Part shown: one piece after another, positions 1-8,607 of the stretch
Position numbering within the stretch: position 1 is the stretch's first letter
Layout of the letters: each line of letters starts with the position of its first letter
Source of the DNA: Methylomicrobium sp.
GTDB taxonomy: Bacteria; Pseudomonadota; Gammaproteobacteria; Methylococcales; Methylomonadaceae
Direction of reading: 5' to 3'
DNA length: 39,383 bases
Assembly: GCA_018333785.1 (NCBI GenBank)
Contig: JAGXSU010000032.1
Location: 1 to 39,383 of the forward strand
The notes under the pieces: generated by a model
Told to the model about the DNA's origin: nothing
Seen by the model: only the letters and a program-made list of their open reading frames with translations
Database searches by the model: none
Position numbers and translations under genes: made by a program

Positions 1-155
1 GAGTGGGCTTAAATGATCGCGTAAAATGAACATGAATGAGGCCGTTTTATTCGTATAATCAGTGGCTTAGAATCCTGTATTATACAATAAAATAGGCCCT
101 TATTCATCAGTAAGTTATTGTTTTTTAAAGAACATCAGGGTGATTCGCAAGTGTA

Positions 156-200
156 TATTAGAGTTAACTAATATTTTTCGAAAATTAGCATTCTCTAATA
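156..200. repeat. Nested AT-rich dyad symmetry
   Basis: The outer arms TATTAGAG (156-163) and CTCTAATA (193-200) are perfect inverted repeats. Inside them, CTAA (168-171) pairs with TTAG (185-188) around a TTTTCGAAAA core (175-184). All arms share nearly the same centre, near 178. It could be a protein-binding site or a transcript hairpin. No T-run follows on either strand, so it is not a typical intrinsic terminator. Confidence 0.4.
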
Positions 201-278
201 CTTATACTCTCGAAAAACTGGGAAACTTCAGTCAGTTAAAGATCCGCAAACTAAATCAGATCAACTGAGTATCGGGCC

Positions 279-316
279 AAAAAAAACCTCCCAATGCTTT
301 TTGCAGCAAGGGGAGG
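279..316 (-). terminator. Rho-independent terminator, minus strand
   Basis: Stem CCTCCC (287-292) pairs with GGGAGG (311-316). On the minus strand it is followed by eight consecutive T, seen as the A-run at 279-286 on the plus strand. It terminates leftward transcription, yet no minus-strand gene is recognisable to its right before the LysR gene. Confidence 0.7.
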
Positions 317-425
317 CGAAAGATCAAGCAGAGTTTATGAGGAGGAACTGCTTGCAGGTACTACACCAGAAGGTAAAAAACATCTTTTTGATTAAATATT
401 CCCTATTGAGGGTTTTAATCCGTAC
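279..425 (-). ncRNA. Candidate small RNA with an anti-Shine-Dalgarno loop
   Basis: Read on the minus strand, a hairpin (353 down to 326, stem AAGCA/TGCTT extended by AAC/GTT with a two-base bulge) has a loop containing CCTCCTC, which is complementary to Shine-Dalgarno sequences. Nine bases later comes a Rho-independent terminator (stem CCTCCC/GGGAGG, then eight U). A third small hairpin, CCCTcaatAGGG, lies upstream near 401-412. No coding gene to the right of the terminator uses it, which argues for a free-standing short transcript. The 5' end given here is a guess: I could not find a convincing minus-strand promoter. The alternative is the 3' end of an undetected small gene. Confidence 0.4.
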
Positions 426-648
426 TATCAAGTTTTTAATTTAGGTTTTATAAATTTAACCTGGATAATACTGGGTAAATCAATTGTTTCTAGTTCGAAA
501 TGGCTGCTAAGAAAAAAAACGATTAATAAACGCTTGCTGGCTACTATACAGACATATAATTTGCTTACAATAGCCCAAAAGATAAATGGATTGTTTCTTG
601 TGATTAAATAAACCATAATGTCAATAAATTTTTATGGATTTTGTTAAC

Positions 649-677
649 TTGAAACGGTTTAAGTCTAACTGTTTAAA
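649..677 (+). promoter_or_regulatory. Possible sigma-70 promoter of the LysR gene
   Basis: A TTGAAA box at 649-654 and TTTAAA at 672-677 are separated by 17 bases, about 90 bases upstream of the LysR start. Spacing and boxes fit a moderate sigma-70 promoter, but AT-rich sequence yields such matches by chance. Confidence 0.3.
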
Positions 678-765
678 ATTTATGGCTCGCTGAGAAGTAT
701 AGTCGCAGTTGCTGGCCACAAAATTAAATCCAGGCCGGACTGATCTTTAAATTTGGGAGTGGAAT

Positions 766-1686
766 TTGGATAAGCTAACGAGCATGACTGTTTTCGTAAA
801 AGTAGCAAAAGCAGGAAGTTTTGCGGGTGGTGCTCGTGATCTGGGAATTTCCAGAGCTATGGCGACAAAACATATTATGCAATTGGAAGGCCATTTAGGT
901 ACACGCTTATTCAATAGAACTACGCGCAGTTTGAGTTTGACTGAAGTAGGCGGTTCTTATTTGGAGCGTTGCCAGCAGGTGCTTGAGGAGGTCGAAGAAA
1001 TGGAAGCTGCGGTGACGCATTTGCAGACTGAGCCCCGAGGATTACTTAAAATAAGTGCGCCACAGGTCATTGGTGCAACGCAAATCGCGCCGGCTATCGC
1101 TGAGTTTCTTAAATTGCATCCCGATTTATCGGTAGAAATGATTTTACAAGGGAATATAGGTGATCTGATTGATGAAGGCATCGATATGGCAATCCATTTA
1201 GGTGGCGTGGAAGATACCAGCATGATTGCCCGGAAACTTGCCAGTTCGCCTTTGGTGATCTGTGGTTCCCCGGCTTATTTTGAAAAACACGGAGAACCAA
1301 AATCACCGGAAGATTTGGCCGAGCATAGCTGCCTGATCAATTGGGCGATACCTCCGAGAGACCAATGGCGATTTAAAGGTGCTTATGGCGACTTTATGGT
1401 CAAGGTTTCCGGGCGAATCCAGTCGAACGTAGCAGACCCGATTCGGGTTGGTGCAATTGAAGGCCTTGGGTTGGTCATGCTACCCAAATACATTGTTGGC
1501 CGAGATATCGAAAAAGGTAAATTAAAACCAGTCCTTGAAGAATATGGATTGGATCCGCTGGAAATTCATGTCATTTACCCCCATCGTAAATATTTATCGG
1601 CAAAAGTGCGGCGATTTTTGGACTTTCTTCAAGATTGGCTCCCTCACCGAATAGGTATTGAAGGCAACAGAACGTGGAGTCAATAG
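766..1686 (+). CDS. LysR-family transcriptional regulator
   Basis: A 306-residue DNA-binding regulator with standard LysR architecture. The N-terminal winged helix-turn-helix spans roughly residues 1-60 (MDKLTSMTVFVKVAKAGSF, with the recognition-helix region SRAMATKHIMQLEGHLG and the LFNRTTRSLSLTE wing). The periplasmic-binding-protein-like effector domain follows from about residue 90, most like the CrgA-type subgroup. The TTG start is chosen because it gives the canonical N terminus and is preceded by GGGAGTGG; the internal ATG at 784 would remove the first helix. Its 3' end overlaps the next gene, a methyltransferase, by 13 bases, so the two are probably co-transcribed. LysR proteins often control a divergent neighbour; here no divergent protein gene is visible, only the candidate small RNA. 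Effector and targets are unknown. Confidence 0.88.
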   Translation: MDKLTSMTVFVKVAKAGSFAGGARDLGISRAMATKHIMQLEGHLGTRLFNRTTRSLSLTEVGGSYLERCQQVLEEVEEMEAAVTHLQTEPRGLLKISAPQVIGATQIAPAIAEFLKLHPDLSVEMILQGNIGDLIDEGIDMAIHLGGVEDTSMIARKLASSPLVICGSPAYFEKHGEPKSPEDLAEHSCLINWAIPPRDQWRFKGAYGDFMVKVSGRIQSNVADPIRVGAIEGLGLVMLPKYIVGRDIEKGKLKPVLEEYGLDPLEIHVIYPHRKYLSAKVRRFLDFLQDWLPHRIGIEGNRTWSQ

Positions 1687-2264
1687 CAGTCAAATGGGAT
1701 AGTGCCTATGCTGAGAGTGAACCTGCTAATACTCAAGCTTGTGCAGTATTGGCCGAAAATAGTTACTTGTTGCCGAGTCAAGGCTTGGCTCTGGATTTGG
1801 CGTGCGGGCTGGGCGGAAATGCCTGTTTTCTGGCTGCACAGGGATTGGTTACAGAAGGGTGGGATTGCTCGGGTGTCGCACTGGCTAAATTAAAACAGTA
1901 TGCCTTGTCAAAAAAGCTTAATGTTTCTGTGCGACAATGTTTTATCGGTGCAGAATGTTTTGTGCCCTCCCGTTTTCATGTCATAGTAGTCTCAAGGTTT
2001 CTTGACCGGACTCTGTGTGATGCGATAATAGCGAGCTTAGTGCCGGGAGGTTTGCTCTTTTATCAAACGTTTACTCGTACCAAGGTGAATGAGAAGGGCC
2101 CATCGAATCGAGATTTTCTGTTGGAAAATACAGAATTACTCAAGCTTTTTGCGCCATTGGATGTGCTGTATTACCGGGATAATCAGCGTATTGGCGATAC
2201 TTCACAAGGTCTTAGAAATGAAGCTCAATTTATAGGGCGGAAACAGCTTAAGTCTTTAGATTGA
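1674..2264 (+). CDS. Class I SAM-dependent methyltransferase, TehB-like
   Basis: A 196-residue putative small-molecule methyltransferase. Motif I, the glycine-rich SAM loop, is visible at about residues 40-52 (LALDLACGLGGNACFLA), an acidic/aromatic strand end follows (GWDCSGVAL), and SLVPGGLLFYQTF near the middle of the C-terminal half is the usual post-motif strand-turn. The fold and length fit the TehB/tellurite-resistance-like group, whose members act on varied or unknown substrates; nothing here identifies the substrate. The GTG start at 1674 lies inside the end of the LysR gene, so expression is probably coupled. A later start would be possible but would trim only the leading residues. 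Confidence 0.75.
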   Translation: MESIAVKWDSAYAESEPANTQACAVLAENSYLLPSQGLALDLACGLGGNACFLAAQGLVTEGWDCSGVALAKLKQYALSKKLNVSVRQCFIGAECFVPSRFHVIVVSRFLDRTLCDAIIASLVPGGLLFYQTFTRTKVNEKGPSNRDFLLENTELLKLFAPLDVLYYRDNQRIGDTSQGLRNEAQFIGRKQLKSLD

Positions 2265-2384
2265 GGCAAAAAACTGTTTGAACAGTCAAGATCAATAAAC
2301 AGGCATTAACACACAAAGGAATAGCTGAGCTAATGCCTTTAAAAACTCATATTTTAATCAACACAATACTAGAGTACATTTTAA

Positions 2385-4202
2385 GTGATCCAACAATTAA
2401 GAAATATTGCAATCATTGCTCACGTAGACCATGGCAAAACAACCCTGGTAGATAAGTTACTGCAACAATCGGGGACTTTCAAAGACCATGAAAAGGTTTC
2501 TGAGCGGATGATGGACTCTAACGATCTTGAGAGAGAGCGCGGAATTACGATTCTGGCGAAAAATACCGCAATTGATTGGGAGGGATATCACATCAATATT
2601 GTGGATACCCCGGGCCATGCCGACTTTGGCGGTGAAGTTGAACGAGTGCTCTCAATGGTGGACTCGGTCCTGCTTTTGGTCGATGCAGTGGATGGTCCTA
2701 TGCCGCAAACGCGTTTTGTGACGCAAAAGGCATTTGCATTGGGATTGAAGCCTATCGTGGTAATCAATAAAATCGATCGCCCCGGCGCTCGCCCCGACTG
2801 GGTTGTTGATCAGACCTTTGATTTATTTGATCGTTTGGGCGCAACGGACGAACAATTGGATTTTCCTATTGTTTATGCTTCCGCCTTGAACGGTTATGCA
2901 AGTTTGGAATCTACTGCTACCGAAGGCGATATGACGCCCTTATTCCAGACAATTATTGATAAAGTCAGTCCGCCTAATGTTGATTTGGACGGACCTTTTC
3001 AAATGCAGGTTTCCAGTCTGGATTACAATTCCTATGTGGGCGTTATCGGGATTGGCCGGATTCAGCGTGGCGCTGTTAAGTCAAATATGTCACTGACATT
3101 GATCAATCGCGAGGGCGTGACGCGGAAAGGACGTATTTTGCAAATATTCGGGTTTCACGGTTTGGAACGAGTGGAAGTGCCTGAAGCAAGAGCGGGCGAC
3201 ATTATCGCGTTTACCGGAATTGACAAGCTGGAAATTTCGGAAACCTTGTGCCATCCTGATGCGGTAGAGGCTATGACGCCCCTGTCTGTGGACGAACCTA
3301 CCGTGACCATGACGTTTCAAGTCAATAATTCACCGTTTGCCGGTAGAGAAGGTAAGTTTGTCACCTCGAGGCAGATTCGCGAGCGCCTGGAAAAAGAACT
3401 GCAGCATAATGTGGCGCTGCGTGTTGAAGATACAGAGGACCCCGATAAATTCAAAGTATCCGGTCGCGGTGAACTGCATTTGTCTGTATTGATTGAAAAT
3501 ATGCGGCGTGAAGGATTTGAGCTTGGAGTTTCCAGGCCGGAAGTCATCATCAAGGAGATCGATGGCGTAAAATGTGAGCCGTTTGAAATGGTGACCATCG
3601 AGGTGGAAGAAATTCATCAAGGTACCATTATGGAAAAAATGGGTGACCGCAAAGGCGATTTACAGAATATGGTGCCGGATGGTAAAGGCCGGGTCCGTTT
3701 GGAATATATTGTGCCTTCCAGAGGCTTGATCGGTTTTCAATCCGAATTTTTGACCGCAACGTCAGGATCAGGCCTTCTTTATCATGTGTTTGAAAATTAT
3801 GGGCCGCTCAGACCGGGAACAGTGGGCAAACGTCAACGTGGCGTGCTAATCTCAATGCTGCAAGGCAAAGCCGTCTCATTCGGTTTATTCAACTTACAGG
3901 AACGTGGCGATTTATTCCTGGTACATGGTGATGAAGTTTACGAGGGAATGTTAGTGGGCATACATTCGCGAGCTAACGATTTGGTGGTCAATCCTACCAA
4001 GGCCAAGCAGTTGACGAATATGCGAGCATCCGGAAGCGACGAGGCGTTGACATTAAGCCCGATTCAAAAATTTACGCTAGAACAAGCTTTGGAATTTATC
4101 GATGAAGATGAGTTGGTGGAAGTAACACCCAAATCGATCCGGTTGCGCAAAAGGCTACTGACCGAAAATGACAGGAAGCGGGTATCACGTTCAGGCGTAT
4201 AA
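2385..4202 (+). CDS. typA: Ribosome-associated GTPase TypA/BipA
   Basis: Translational GTPase of the EF-G/LepA superfamily that acts in ribosome assembly and stress or low-temperature adaptation. At 605 residues it matches the family. The G1 motif AHVDHGKTT is at about residues 11-19, the switch/G2 region is [16 protein letters not shown]3 is DTPGHADF and G4 is NKIDRPGA. Domain II, a domain III ([20 protein letters not shown]), an EF-G-like domain V and the BipA-specific C-terminal domain (ending in LRLRKRLL..NDRKR) follow in order. GTG is taken as the start because it gives the conserved N terminus [20 protein letters not shown]. No good Shine-Dalgarno sequence is visible. The gene stands alone between the methyltransferase and the histidine block. 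Confidence 0.96.
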   Translation: MIQQLRNIAIIAHVDHGKTTLVDKLLQQSGTFKDHEKVSERMMDSNDLERERGITILAKNTAIDWEGYHINIVDTPGHADFGGEVERVLSMVDSVLLLVDAVDGPMPQTRFVTQKAFALGLKPIVVINKIDRPGARPDWVVDQTFDLFDRLGATDEQLDFPIVYASALNGYASLESTATEGDMTPLFQTIIDKVSPPNVDLDGPFQMQVSSLDYNSYVGVIGIGRIQRGAVKSNMSLTLINREGVTRKGRILQIFGFHGLERVEVPEARAGDIIAFTGIDKLEISETLCHPDAVEAMTPLSVDEPTVTMTFQVNNSPFAGREGKFVTSRQIRERLEKELQHNVALRVEDTEDPDKFKVSGRGELHLSVLIENMRREGFELGVSRPEVIIKEIDGVKCEPFEMVTIEVEEIHQGTIMEKMGDRKGDLQNMVPDGKGRVRLEYIVPSRGLIGFQSEFLTATSGSGLLYHVFENYGPLRPGTVGKRQRGVLISMLQGKAVSFGLFNLQERGDLFLVHGDEVYEGMLVGIHSRANDLVVNPTKAKQLTNMRASGSDEALTLSPIQKFTLEQALEFIDEDELVEVTPKSIRLRKRLLTENDRKRVSRSGV

Positions 4203-4236
4203 AAATGAGGTCTGGTATTTTAATTATTGGTAATTG

Positions 4237-4330
4237 TTTAGCTTAGGTTGCGTTCATTTCGCAACCCAACTGTTGAGGCCATGATTTTGAAAAGGTGGGT
4301 TGGCTGTCCCCAGACGCAACCTATGCTGAA
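4237..4330. repeat. MITE/REP-like palindromic element
   Basis: The ends are imperfect inverted repeats. The left end contains AGCTTAGGTTGCGT (4240-4253); the right end, read on the opposite strand, contains AGCATAGGTTGCGT (4314-4327). A second hairpin, GGTTGCG/CGCAACC (4246-4252 with 4260-4266), sits in the left half, and further GGGTTGG/CCAAC pieces lie inside. The element is about 94 bases, codes for nothing, and sits in the 274-base gap between typA and hisB. I see no clear target-site duplication. The rest of the gap (4331-4476) shows only a possible hisB promoter. Confidence 0.45.
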
Positions 4331-4417
4331 TAATTTCAAAAACTAAATACAAATAATGAAAAGAGTTGTACGGCAGAAAATTGAATAAATTTGTTGTGCA
4401 ACCTCTCATCATAATCG

Positions 4418-4446
4418 ACAGCATCTAGAAAATTTCATAGTAGAAT
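4418..4446 (+). promoter_or_regulatory. Possible promoter of the histidine operon
   Basis: A good -10 hexamer TAGAAT lies at 4441-4446, 31 bases upstream of hisB. The -35 region at the right distance (around 4418-4423) matches the consensus poorly. No histidine-rich leader peptide or attenuator is visible, so his-type attenuation is not supported here. Confidence 0.3.
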
Positions 4447-4476
4447 GTTCGCATTAACCTTTAGCCTATAGTTGTT

Positions 4477-5070
4477 ATGGAATCACGCACCGCGGAAATC
4501 GAGCGCAACACGCTTGAAACGCAAATAAAAGTTAAGATTAATTTAGATGGGACAGGAAAGGCATCGTTTTCAACGGGTATTCCTTTTTTTGAACATATGC
4601 TGGATCAGATTGCCAGACATGGCCTGATTGATATGACCATTGAAGCAAAAGGCGATTTGCATATTGACGATCATCATACTGTCGAAGACATCGGCATAAC
4701 GTTGGGTCAGGCTTTTGCTGCCGCGCTGAGTGACAAAAAAGGCATTTATCGCTATGGACATGCTTATGTTCCGCTGGATGAAGCATTATCCCGGGTTGTG
4801 ATCGATTTTTCAGGTCGCCCCGGCCTCGTTTATGATGTCAAATTTCCCAGAGCCAGCGTTAGCCGTTTTGATGTTGATCTTTTCCGGGAATTCTTTCAGG
4901 GATTTGTTAATCATGCAGGCGTTACCTTGCATATCGATAATTTGAAAGGGGTGAATGCACACCATGTTGCTGAGACCCTATTCAAAGCAATGGGACGCGC
5001 AGTCCGTATGGCCGTAGATTTAGATCCACGTATGGCGGGCATCATGCCTTCTACCAAAGGCGTTCTTTAA
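4477..5070 (+). CDS. hisB: Imidazoleglycerol-phosphate dehydratase
   Basis: Catalyses the dehydration of imidazoleglycerol phosphate to imidazole-acetol phosphate in histidine synthesis. The 197-residue monofunctional form is present, without the N-terminal phosphatase domain of the E. coli fusion. The two metal-binding repeats are clear: [13 protein letters not shown] with [14 protein letters not shown] in the first half, and [27 protein letters not shown] in the second; the histidines of HHTVED and AHHVAE coordinate manganese. It is the first gene of the block, and hisH follows after 12 bases. Confidence 0.97.
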   Translation: MESRTAEIERNTLETQIKVKINLDGTGKASFSTGIPFFEHMLDQIARHGLIDMTIEAKGDLHIDDHHTVEDIGITLGQAFAAALSDKKGIYRYGHAYVPLDEALSRVVIDFSGRPGLVYDVKFPRASVSRFDVDLFREFFQGFVNHAGVTLHIDNLKGVNAHHVAETLFKAMGRAVRMAVDLDPRMAGIMPSTKGVL

Positions 5071-5082
5071 TTTCACACTATT

Positions 5083-5751
5083 ATGTCTTCAGTCGCTGTC
5101 ATTGATTATGGAATGGGTAATTTGCATTCCATCGCAAAAGCTCTGCAACATGCAGATTCCCAAATTGATATCAGTATCACGAATAATCATCAGACCATTC
5201 TTGATGCGGATCGCATTGTCTTTCCCGGTGTAGGAGCAATTGGCGACTGCATTCATGCGTTACAGGAAAACGGTCTTATCGAGATCATAAAAACAGTTGC
5301 AGGCGATAAACCTTTTCTGGGAATTTGTCTCGGCATGCAGGCATTGCTGACCGATAGTGAGGAAAGCAGTGCCGATGCTGATCAAAACTGCGAGATCAAG
5401 ACGCAGGGTCTAAATTTGATTAGCGGGCATGTCGTCCATTTTCCTGAACACTTAAAGGACCGGGATGGAAATACATTGAAAGTGCCTCATATGGGCTGGA
5501 ATCAAGTCCATTTTAATGCCCATCCGTTATGGGAAAATATCAGTCAGGCTAGCCGTTTTTATTTTGTTCATAGCTATTTTACGGTTCCTGATGATAAATC
5601 GGTGATCTCGGCCACGGCCGATTATCCTCAGGCGTTTGCCTGTGCTTTAGCGCGCGAAAATATATTCGCGGTTCAATTTCATCCCGAAAAAAGCCAGACG
5701 GCAGGTCTTCAACTGCTGTGCAATTTTTTACATTGGGATGGGCGTGTTTAA
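5083..5751 (+). CDS. hisH: Imidazole glycerol phosphate synthase, glutaminase subunit HisH
   Basis: Class I glutamine amidotransferase that supplies ammonia to HisF for closing the imidazole ring. The sequence has 222 residues, with the start motif VIDYGMGNLHS, the nucleophile Cys82 in GICLGMQAL and the triad partners His200 and Glu202 in QFHPEKSQ. It is slightly longer than many HisH proteins (about 200) because of a polar insertion after the nucleophile (SEESSADADQNCE). It lies between hisB and hisA, consistent with co-transcription; its partner HisF is encoded two genes downstream. Confidence 0.96.
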   Translation: MSSVAVIDYGMGNLHSIAKALQHADSQIDISITNNHQTILDADRIVFPGVGAIGDCIHALQENGLIEIIKTVAGDKPFLGICLGMQALLTDSEESSADADQNCEIKTQGLNLISGHVVHFPEHLKDRDGNTLKVPHMGWNQVHFNAHPLWENISQASRFYFVHSYFTVPDDKSVISATADYPQAFACALARENIFAVQFHPEKSQTAGLQLLCNFLHWDGRV

Positions 5752-5810
5752 CCTGAGTTTTGTCCGGTTACCTTTCCGGCATTCAGTAAGATCTTTAGGA
5801 AGCTATTATT

Positions 5811-6545
5811 ATGTTGCTGATACCTGCAATTGACTTAAAAGAAGGAAAATGCGTACGCTTGCGGCAGGGCAGGATGGACGACGATACGGTTTTCTCTGAT
5901 GATCCGGTTGCTGTTGCCGGAAAATGGGTGGAAGCCGGAGCCAAGCGGATTCATTTGGTTGACTTGGACGGCGCGTTTGCCGGAAAACCAAAAAATGCGG
6001 CTGTCATCCATCGAATAGTTCAGGCTTATCCGGATATTCCTATTCAAATCGGGGGTGGTATCCGCGATGAGGATACGATTCAAAGCTATCTCGATGCGGG
6101 TGTTCAATACGTGATTATAGGAACTAAAGCGGTCAGCGCTCCTCATTTCGTTAAAGATGTTGCGATTGAGTTTCCCGGTCATATTATTGTCGGACTGGAT
6201 GCAAAAGAAGGAAAGGTGGCAATTGATGGCTGGTCCAAATTATCACATCATGATGTGATTGATTTGGCTCAAAAATTTGAGGCGGATGGTGTTGAGGCCA
6301 TTGTCTACACCGATATTACAAGGGATGGCATGATGAACGGAGTCAATGTTGAGGCCACCGCAAAATTAGCTCGGTCAATCAATATACCTGTTATTGCTTC
6401 AGGCGGTATTACCGATATCAGCGACATTCATGAACTGGGTAAATATGTCGGTGATGGAATCATGGGGGCCATAACCGGCCGCGCAATATACGAAGGGACG
6501 CTTGATTTTGCTTCCGCAGCACTGTTGGCCGAGACATTCGATTAG
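5811..6545 (+). CDS. hisA: ProFAR isomerase HisA
   Basis: 1-(5-phosphoribosyl)-5-[(5-phosphoribosylamino)methylideneamino]imidazole-4-carboxamide isomerase, a half-barrel-duplicated TIM barrel. The catalytic aspartates are visible in [14 protein letters not shown] at the N terminus and in [12 protein letters not shown] in the second half; both phosphate-binding loops (GGGIRDEDT and [10 protein letters not shown]) are intact. At 244 residues it is the normal length. AGGAAG precedes the ATG by about seven bases. It is separated from hisH by 59 bases and followed by hisF after two, a typical HisH-HisA-HisF arrangement. Confidence 0.97.
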   Translation: MLLIPAIDLKEGKCVRLRQGRMDDDTVFSDDPVAVAGKWVEAGAKRIHLVDLDGAFAGKPKNAAVIHRIVQAYPDIPIQIGGGIRDEDTIQSYLDAGVQYVIIGTKAVSAPHFVKDVAIEFPGHIIVGLDAKEGKVAIDGWSKLSHHDVIDLAQKFEADGVEAIVYTDITRDGMMNGVNVEATAKLARSINIPVIASGGITDISDIHELGKYVGDGIMGAITGRAIYEGTLDFASAALLAETFD

Positions 6546-6547
6546 TT

Positions 6548-7321
6548 ATGGGTTTAGCAAAACGCGTTATTCCCTGTCTGGATGTCGATAATGGGCGTGT
6601 GGTCAAAGGTGTAAAGTTTGTCGATATCAGAGATGCCGGTGATCCTGTTGAAATTGCGAGACGTTATGATCGCGAGGGTGCAGATGAACTGACTTTTCTC
6701 GATATAACGGCCACTCACGATAATCGGGAAACCATTGTCCATGTCGTCGAACAAGTGGCGAGTGAAGTATTTATTCCTTTGACCGTGGGCGGAGGCATAA
6801 GAACTCTGGACGATATCCGGCGTATGTTGAATGCCGGTGCTGATAAGGTCGGCATCAACAGTGCCGCAGTGTTCAATCCGGATTTTGTCAGGCAGGCAGC
6901 GCAACGATTCGGATCACAATGCATTGTTGTTGCTATAGATGCGAAAAAAGTCAGTGCTCCAAATGAAGCCAACCGATGGGAGATTTTTACTCATGGAGGC
7001 CGAAAAGGAACCGGTATCGATGCGGTTGAATGGGCACAGAAAATGGTCGATTATGGCGCGGGTGAAATTTTATTGACCAGTATGGACAGGGATGGCACGC
7101 GCGAGGGATTTGATCTGATCTTGACTCGAGCTATCAGTGAAGCAGTTTCTGTTCCTGTCATCGCTTCAGGCGGAGTAGGTAATCTGGAGCATCTTGCTGA
7201 AGGCATTCTGGAAGGTAAAGCCGATGCTGTTTTGGCCGCCAGTATTTTTCATTTTGCCGAACACAGTGTGCTTGAAGCCAAACAACATATGGCATCACGC
7301 GGCATTGAGGTGCGTTTATAG
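6548..7321 (+). CDS. hisF: Imidazole glycerol phosphate synthase, cyclase subunit HisF
   Basis: TIM-barrel cyclase that joins ammonia from HisH to PRFAR, giving imidazole glycerol phosphate and AICAR. It starts with the family signature [21 protein letters not shown], containing the first catalytic aspartate; the second is in IVVAIDAKK. Phosphate loops [10 protein letters not shown] and [11 protein letters not shown] are intact. At 257 residues it is full length. Its stop codon shares one base with the GTG start of hisI (TAGTG), which indicates tight translational coupling. Confidence 0.97.
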   Translation: MGLAKRVIPCLDVDNGRVVKGVKFVDIRDAGDPVEIARRYDREGADELTFLDITATHDNRETIVHVVEQVASEVFIPLTVGGGIRTLDDIRRMLNAGADKVGINSAAVFNPDFVRQAAQRFGSQCIVVAIDAKKVSAPNEANRWEIFTHGGRKGTGIDAVEWAQKMVDYGAGEILLTSMDRDGTREGFDLILTRAISEAVSVPVIASGGVGNLEHLAEGILEGKADAVLAASIFHFAEHSVLEAKQHMASRGIEVRL

Positions 7322-7713
7322 TGATAGGCGATTGGTTAGATGAAATACGCTGGACCAGCGAAGGTCTGATCCCGGTCATCGCCCAGCAAGCTGATACAGG
7401 AAAAGTATTGATGTTTGCCTGGATGAATCGTGAATCGCTGGCATTGACGGTCGAGGAAGGCTATGCGGTCTATTGGTCCCGATCAAGAAACCGGCTTTGG
7501 CGCAAAGGCGAAGAATCCGGACACAGACAGAAAGTCATTTCACTTTACCTGGACTGTGATGAGGATGTTATTTTATTAGCCGTTGATCAGCACGGCGGTA
7601 TCGCCTGTCATACCGGACGGCACAGCTGTTTTTACCGAAAACTGGTCGATGGTCAATGGCAGGCTGTTGATCCAGTACTAAAAGATCCTAAAGCGATATA
7701 CAATCATGAATGA
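7321..7713 (+). CDS. hisI: Phosphoribosyl-AMP cyclohydrolase HisI
   Basis: Hydrolyses the adenine ring of phosphoribosyl-AMP, the third step of histidine synthesis. It is a stand-alone 130-residue domain, not fused to HisE. The family core is clear: [31 protein letters not shown], and the zinc/magnesium ligands in [29 protein letters not shown]. The GTG start overlaps the hisF stop by one base, and the 3' end overlaps hisE by eight bases. Confidence 0.96.
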   Translation: MIGDWLDEIRWTSEGLIPVIAQQADTGKVLMFAWMNRESLALTVEEGYAVYWSRSRNRLWRKGEESGHRQKVISLYLDCDEDVILLAVDQHGGIACHTGRHSCFYRKLVDGQWQAVDPVLKDPKAIYNHE

Positions 7714-8026
7714 TGTTTTGCAACAATTAGCCGATATACTGGAACAGCGCAAACAGGCGACGGAAGAAAAATCTTATGTTGCCAGCCTCTATGCAAAAGG
7801 CTTGGACAGTATTTTAAAAAAAATTGGTGAAGAAGCTACGGAAACGGTTATTGCCGCTAAAAACGGTGATAAAGAGCAAATTATTTATGAAACAGCAGAC
7901 TTGTGGTTCCATTGCATGGTGTTGCTGGCTCAACAAGGGCTGGGGCCGGATCAGGTCCTGCAAGAATTACAGCGGCGCTTTGGTTTATCCGGATTAGAGG
8001 AAAAGTCACAACGCCTAAAAAATTAA
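7706..8026 (+). CDS. hisE: Phosphoribosyl-ATP pyrophosphatase HisE
   Basis: Converts phosphoribosyl-ATP to phosphoribosyl-AMP and pyrophosphate, the step before HisI. It is a 106-residue all-alpha MazG-like domain with the metal-binding motif [15 protein letters not shown] followed by [14 protein letters not shown]. It is encoded separately from hisI but overlaps it by eight bases, so both steps are made together. It is the last his gene of the block; hisG, hisD and hisC are not in the window. The tat genes follow after 33 bases. Confidence 0.96.
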   Translation: MNDVLQQLADILEQRKQATEEKSYVASLYAKGLDSILKKIGEEATETVIAAKNGDKEQIIYETADLWFHCMVLLAQQGLGPDQVLQELQRRFGLSGLEEKSQRLKN

Positions 8027-8059
8027 CATCATTTCGGCATAAGCCAATTCGGAGTCAAA

Positions 8060-8278
8060 ATGGGCATCAGCGTTACTCAATTACTCATAGTTTTAGTTAT
8101 CGTCATTGTGTTGTTCGGTACAAAAAGACTGCGCAATATCGGTTCAGATCTGGGCGGTGCCATCAAGGGCTTTCGTTCAGCGATGAAAGATGGAGAGTCG
8201 GGAAAAAACCTGCCGGATAAAGATGACGAAGACGATATCGTCAGTCATGTCGAATCTAAAGATGACAAAAAAGTTTAG
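8060..8278 (+). CDS. tatA: Sec-independent translocase subunit TatA
   Basis: Pore-forming subunit of the twin-arginine translocase, which exports folded proteins. The 72-residue sequence has one N-terminal membrane helix ([17 protein letters not shown]), the FG hinge, the amphipathic helix [22 protein letters not shown] and a charged tail. TatA and TatE cannot be told apart by sequence alone, but position directly upstream of tatB and tatC supports TatA. The his-tat adjacency is common in gammaproteobacteria and probably reflects shared transcription more than shared function. Confidence 0.95.
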   Translation: MGISVTQLLIVLVIVIVLFGTKRLRNIGSDLGGAIKGFRSAMKDGESGKNLPDKDDEDDIVSHVESKDDKKV

Positions 8279-8286
8279 ACAACATT

Positions 8287-8607
8287 ATGTTTGACGTTGG
8301 TTTTTGGGAAATTTGCATGGTGGGTTTGGTCAGTCTGCTGGTGATTGGGCCGGAAAGACTCCCCAAGGCTGCCCGGATTGCAGGCTACTGGCTGGGCAAA
8401 ACACGCAGTATGGTCGCGGCTGTCAAGGCTGAGATCAAAGAAGAATTACAGGCCGAAGAGATTCGGCAAACCTTGCGGGAACATGCGTCACTTGAAGATC
8501 TGAACGAAACTATTTCAGAAGTCAAACAGGCTTCCCAAAACCTGAAAGAATCCATTGATTCCGTTCCCAAACAACTGAGCGGAAAAAAAAAGCCTGTCGA
8601 TGAGTAA
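8287..8607 (+). CDS. tatB: Sec-independent translocase subunit TatB
   Basis: Partner of TatC in the twin-arginine signal-peptide receptor complex. The 106-residue sequence starts with [21 protein letters not shown], a short membrane helix with the TatB-typical glutamate, followed by the [18 protein letters not shown] hinge and amphipathic helix, then a long charged, coiled-coil-prone tail. The gene follows tatA after eight bases and overlaps tatC by eight bases. Confidence 0.95.
   Translation: MFDVGFWEICMVGLVSLLVIGPERLPKAARIAGYWLGKTRSMVAAVKAEIKEELQAEEIRQTLREHASLEDLNETISEVKQASQNLKESIDSVPKQLSGKKKPVDE

Larger units (their letters stand above)
1..765. other. Non-coding stretch upstream of the LysR gene
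   Basis: I find no convincing protein-coding gene here. The only ORF of note, on the minus strand near 428-616, has no recognisable family, no clear ribosome site and an AT-rich, low-complexity composition. The stretch holds a nested dyad at 156-200, a minus-strand intrinsic terminator at 279-316 with another hairpin just upstream of it (candidate small RNA), and a possible promoter for the LysR gene at 649-677. A TATAAT hexamer occurs near position 54 without a clear -35 partner. Confidence 0.6.

Noticed and set aside
338-442. Short plus-strand ORF beginning ATGAGGAGG across the candidate small RNA
   Set aside because: The GAGGAGG is better explained as the loop of a hairpin; the product resembles no small protein family.
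428-616. 62-codon ORF on the minus strand in the left non-coding region
   Set aside because: No ribosome site, no recognisable family, and Ile/Phe/Leu/Lys-rich composition expected from random AT-rich sequence.
4203-4476. His-type attenuator leader before hisB
   Set aside because: No run of histidine codons and no terminator/antiterminator pair; the palindromes there look like a MITE/REP element.
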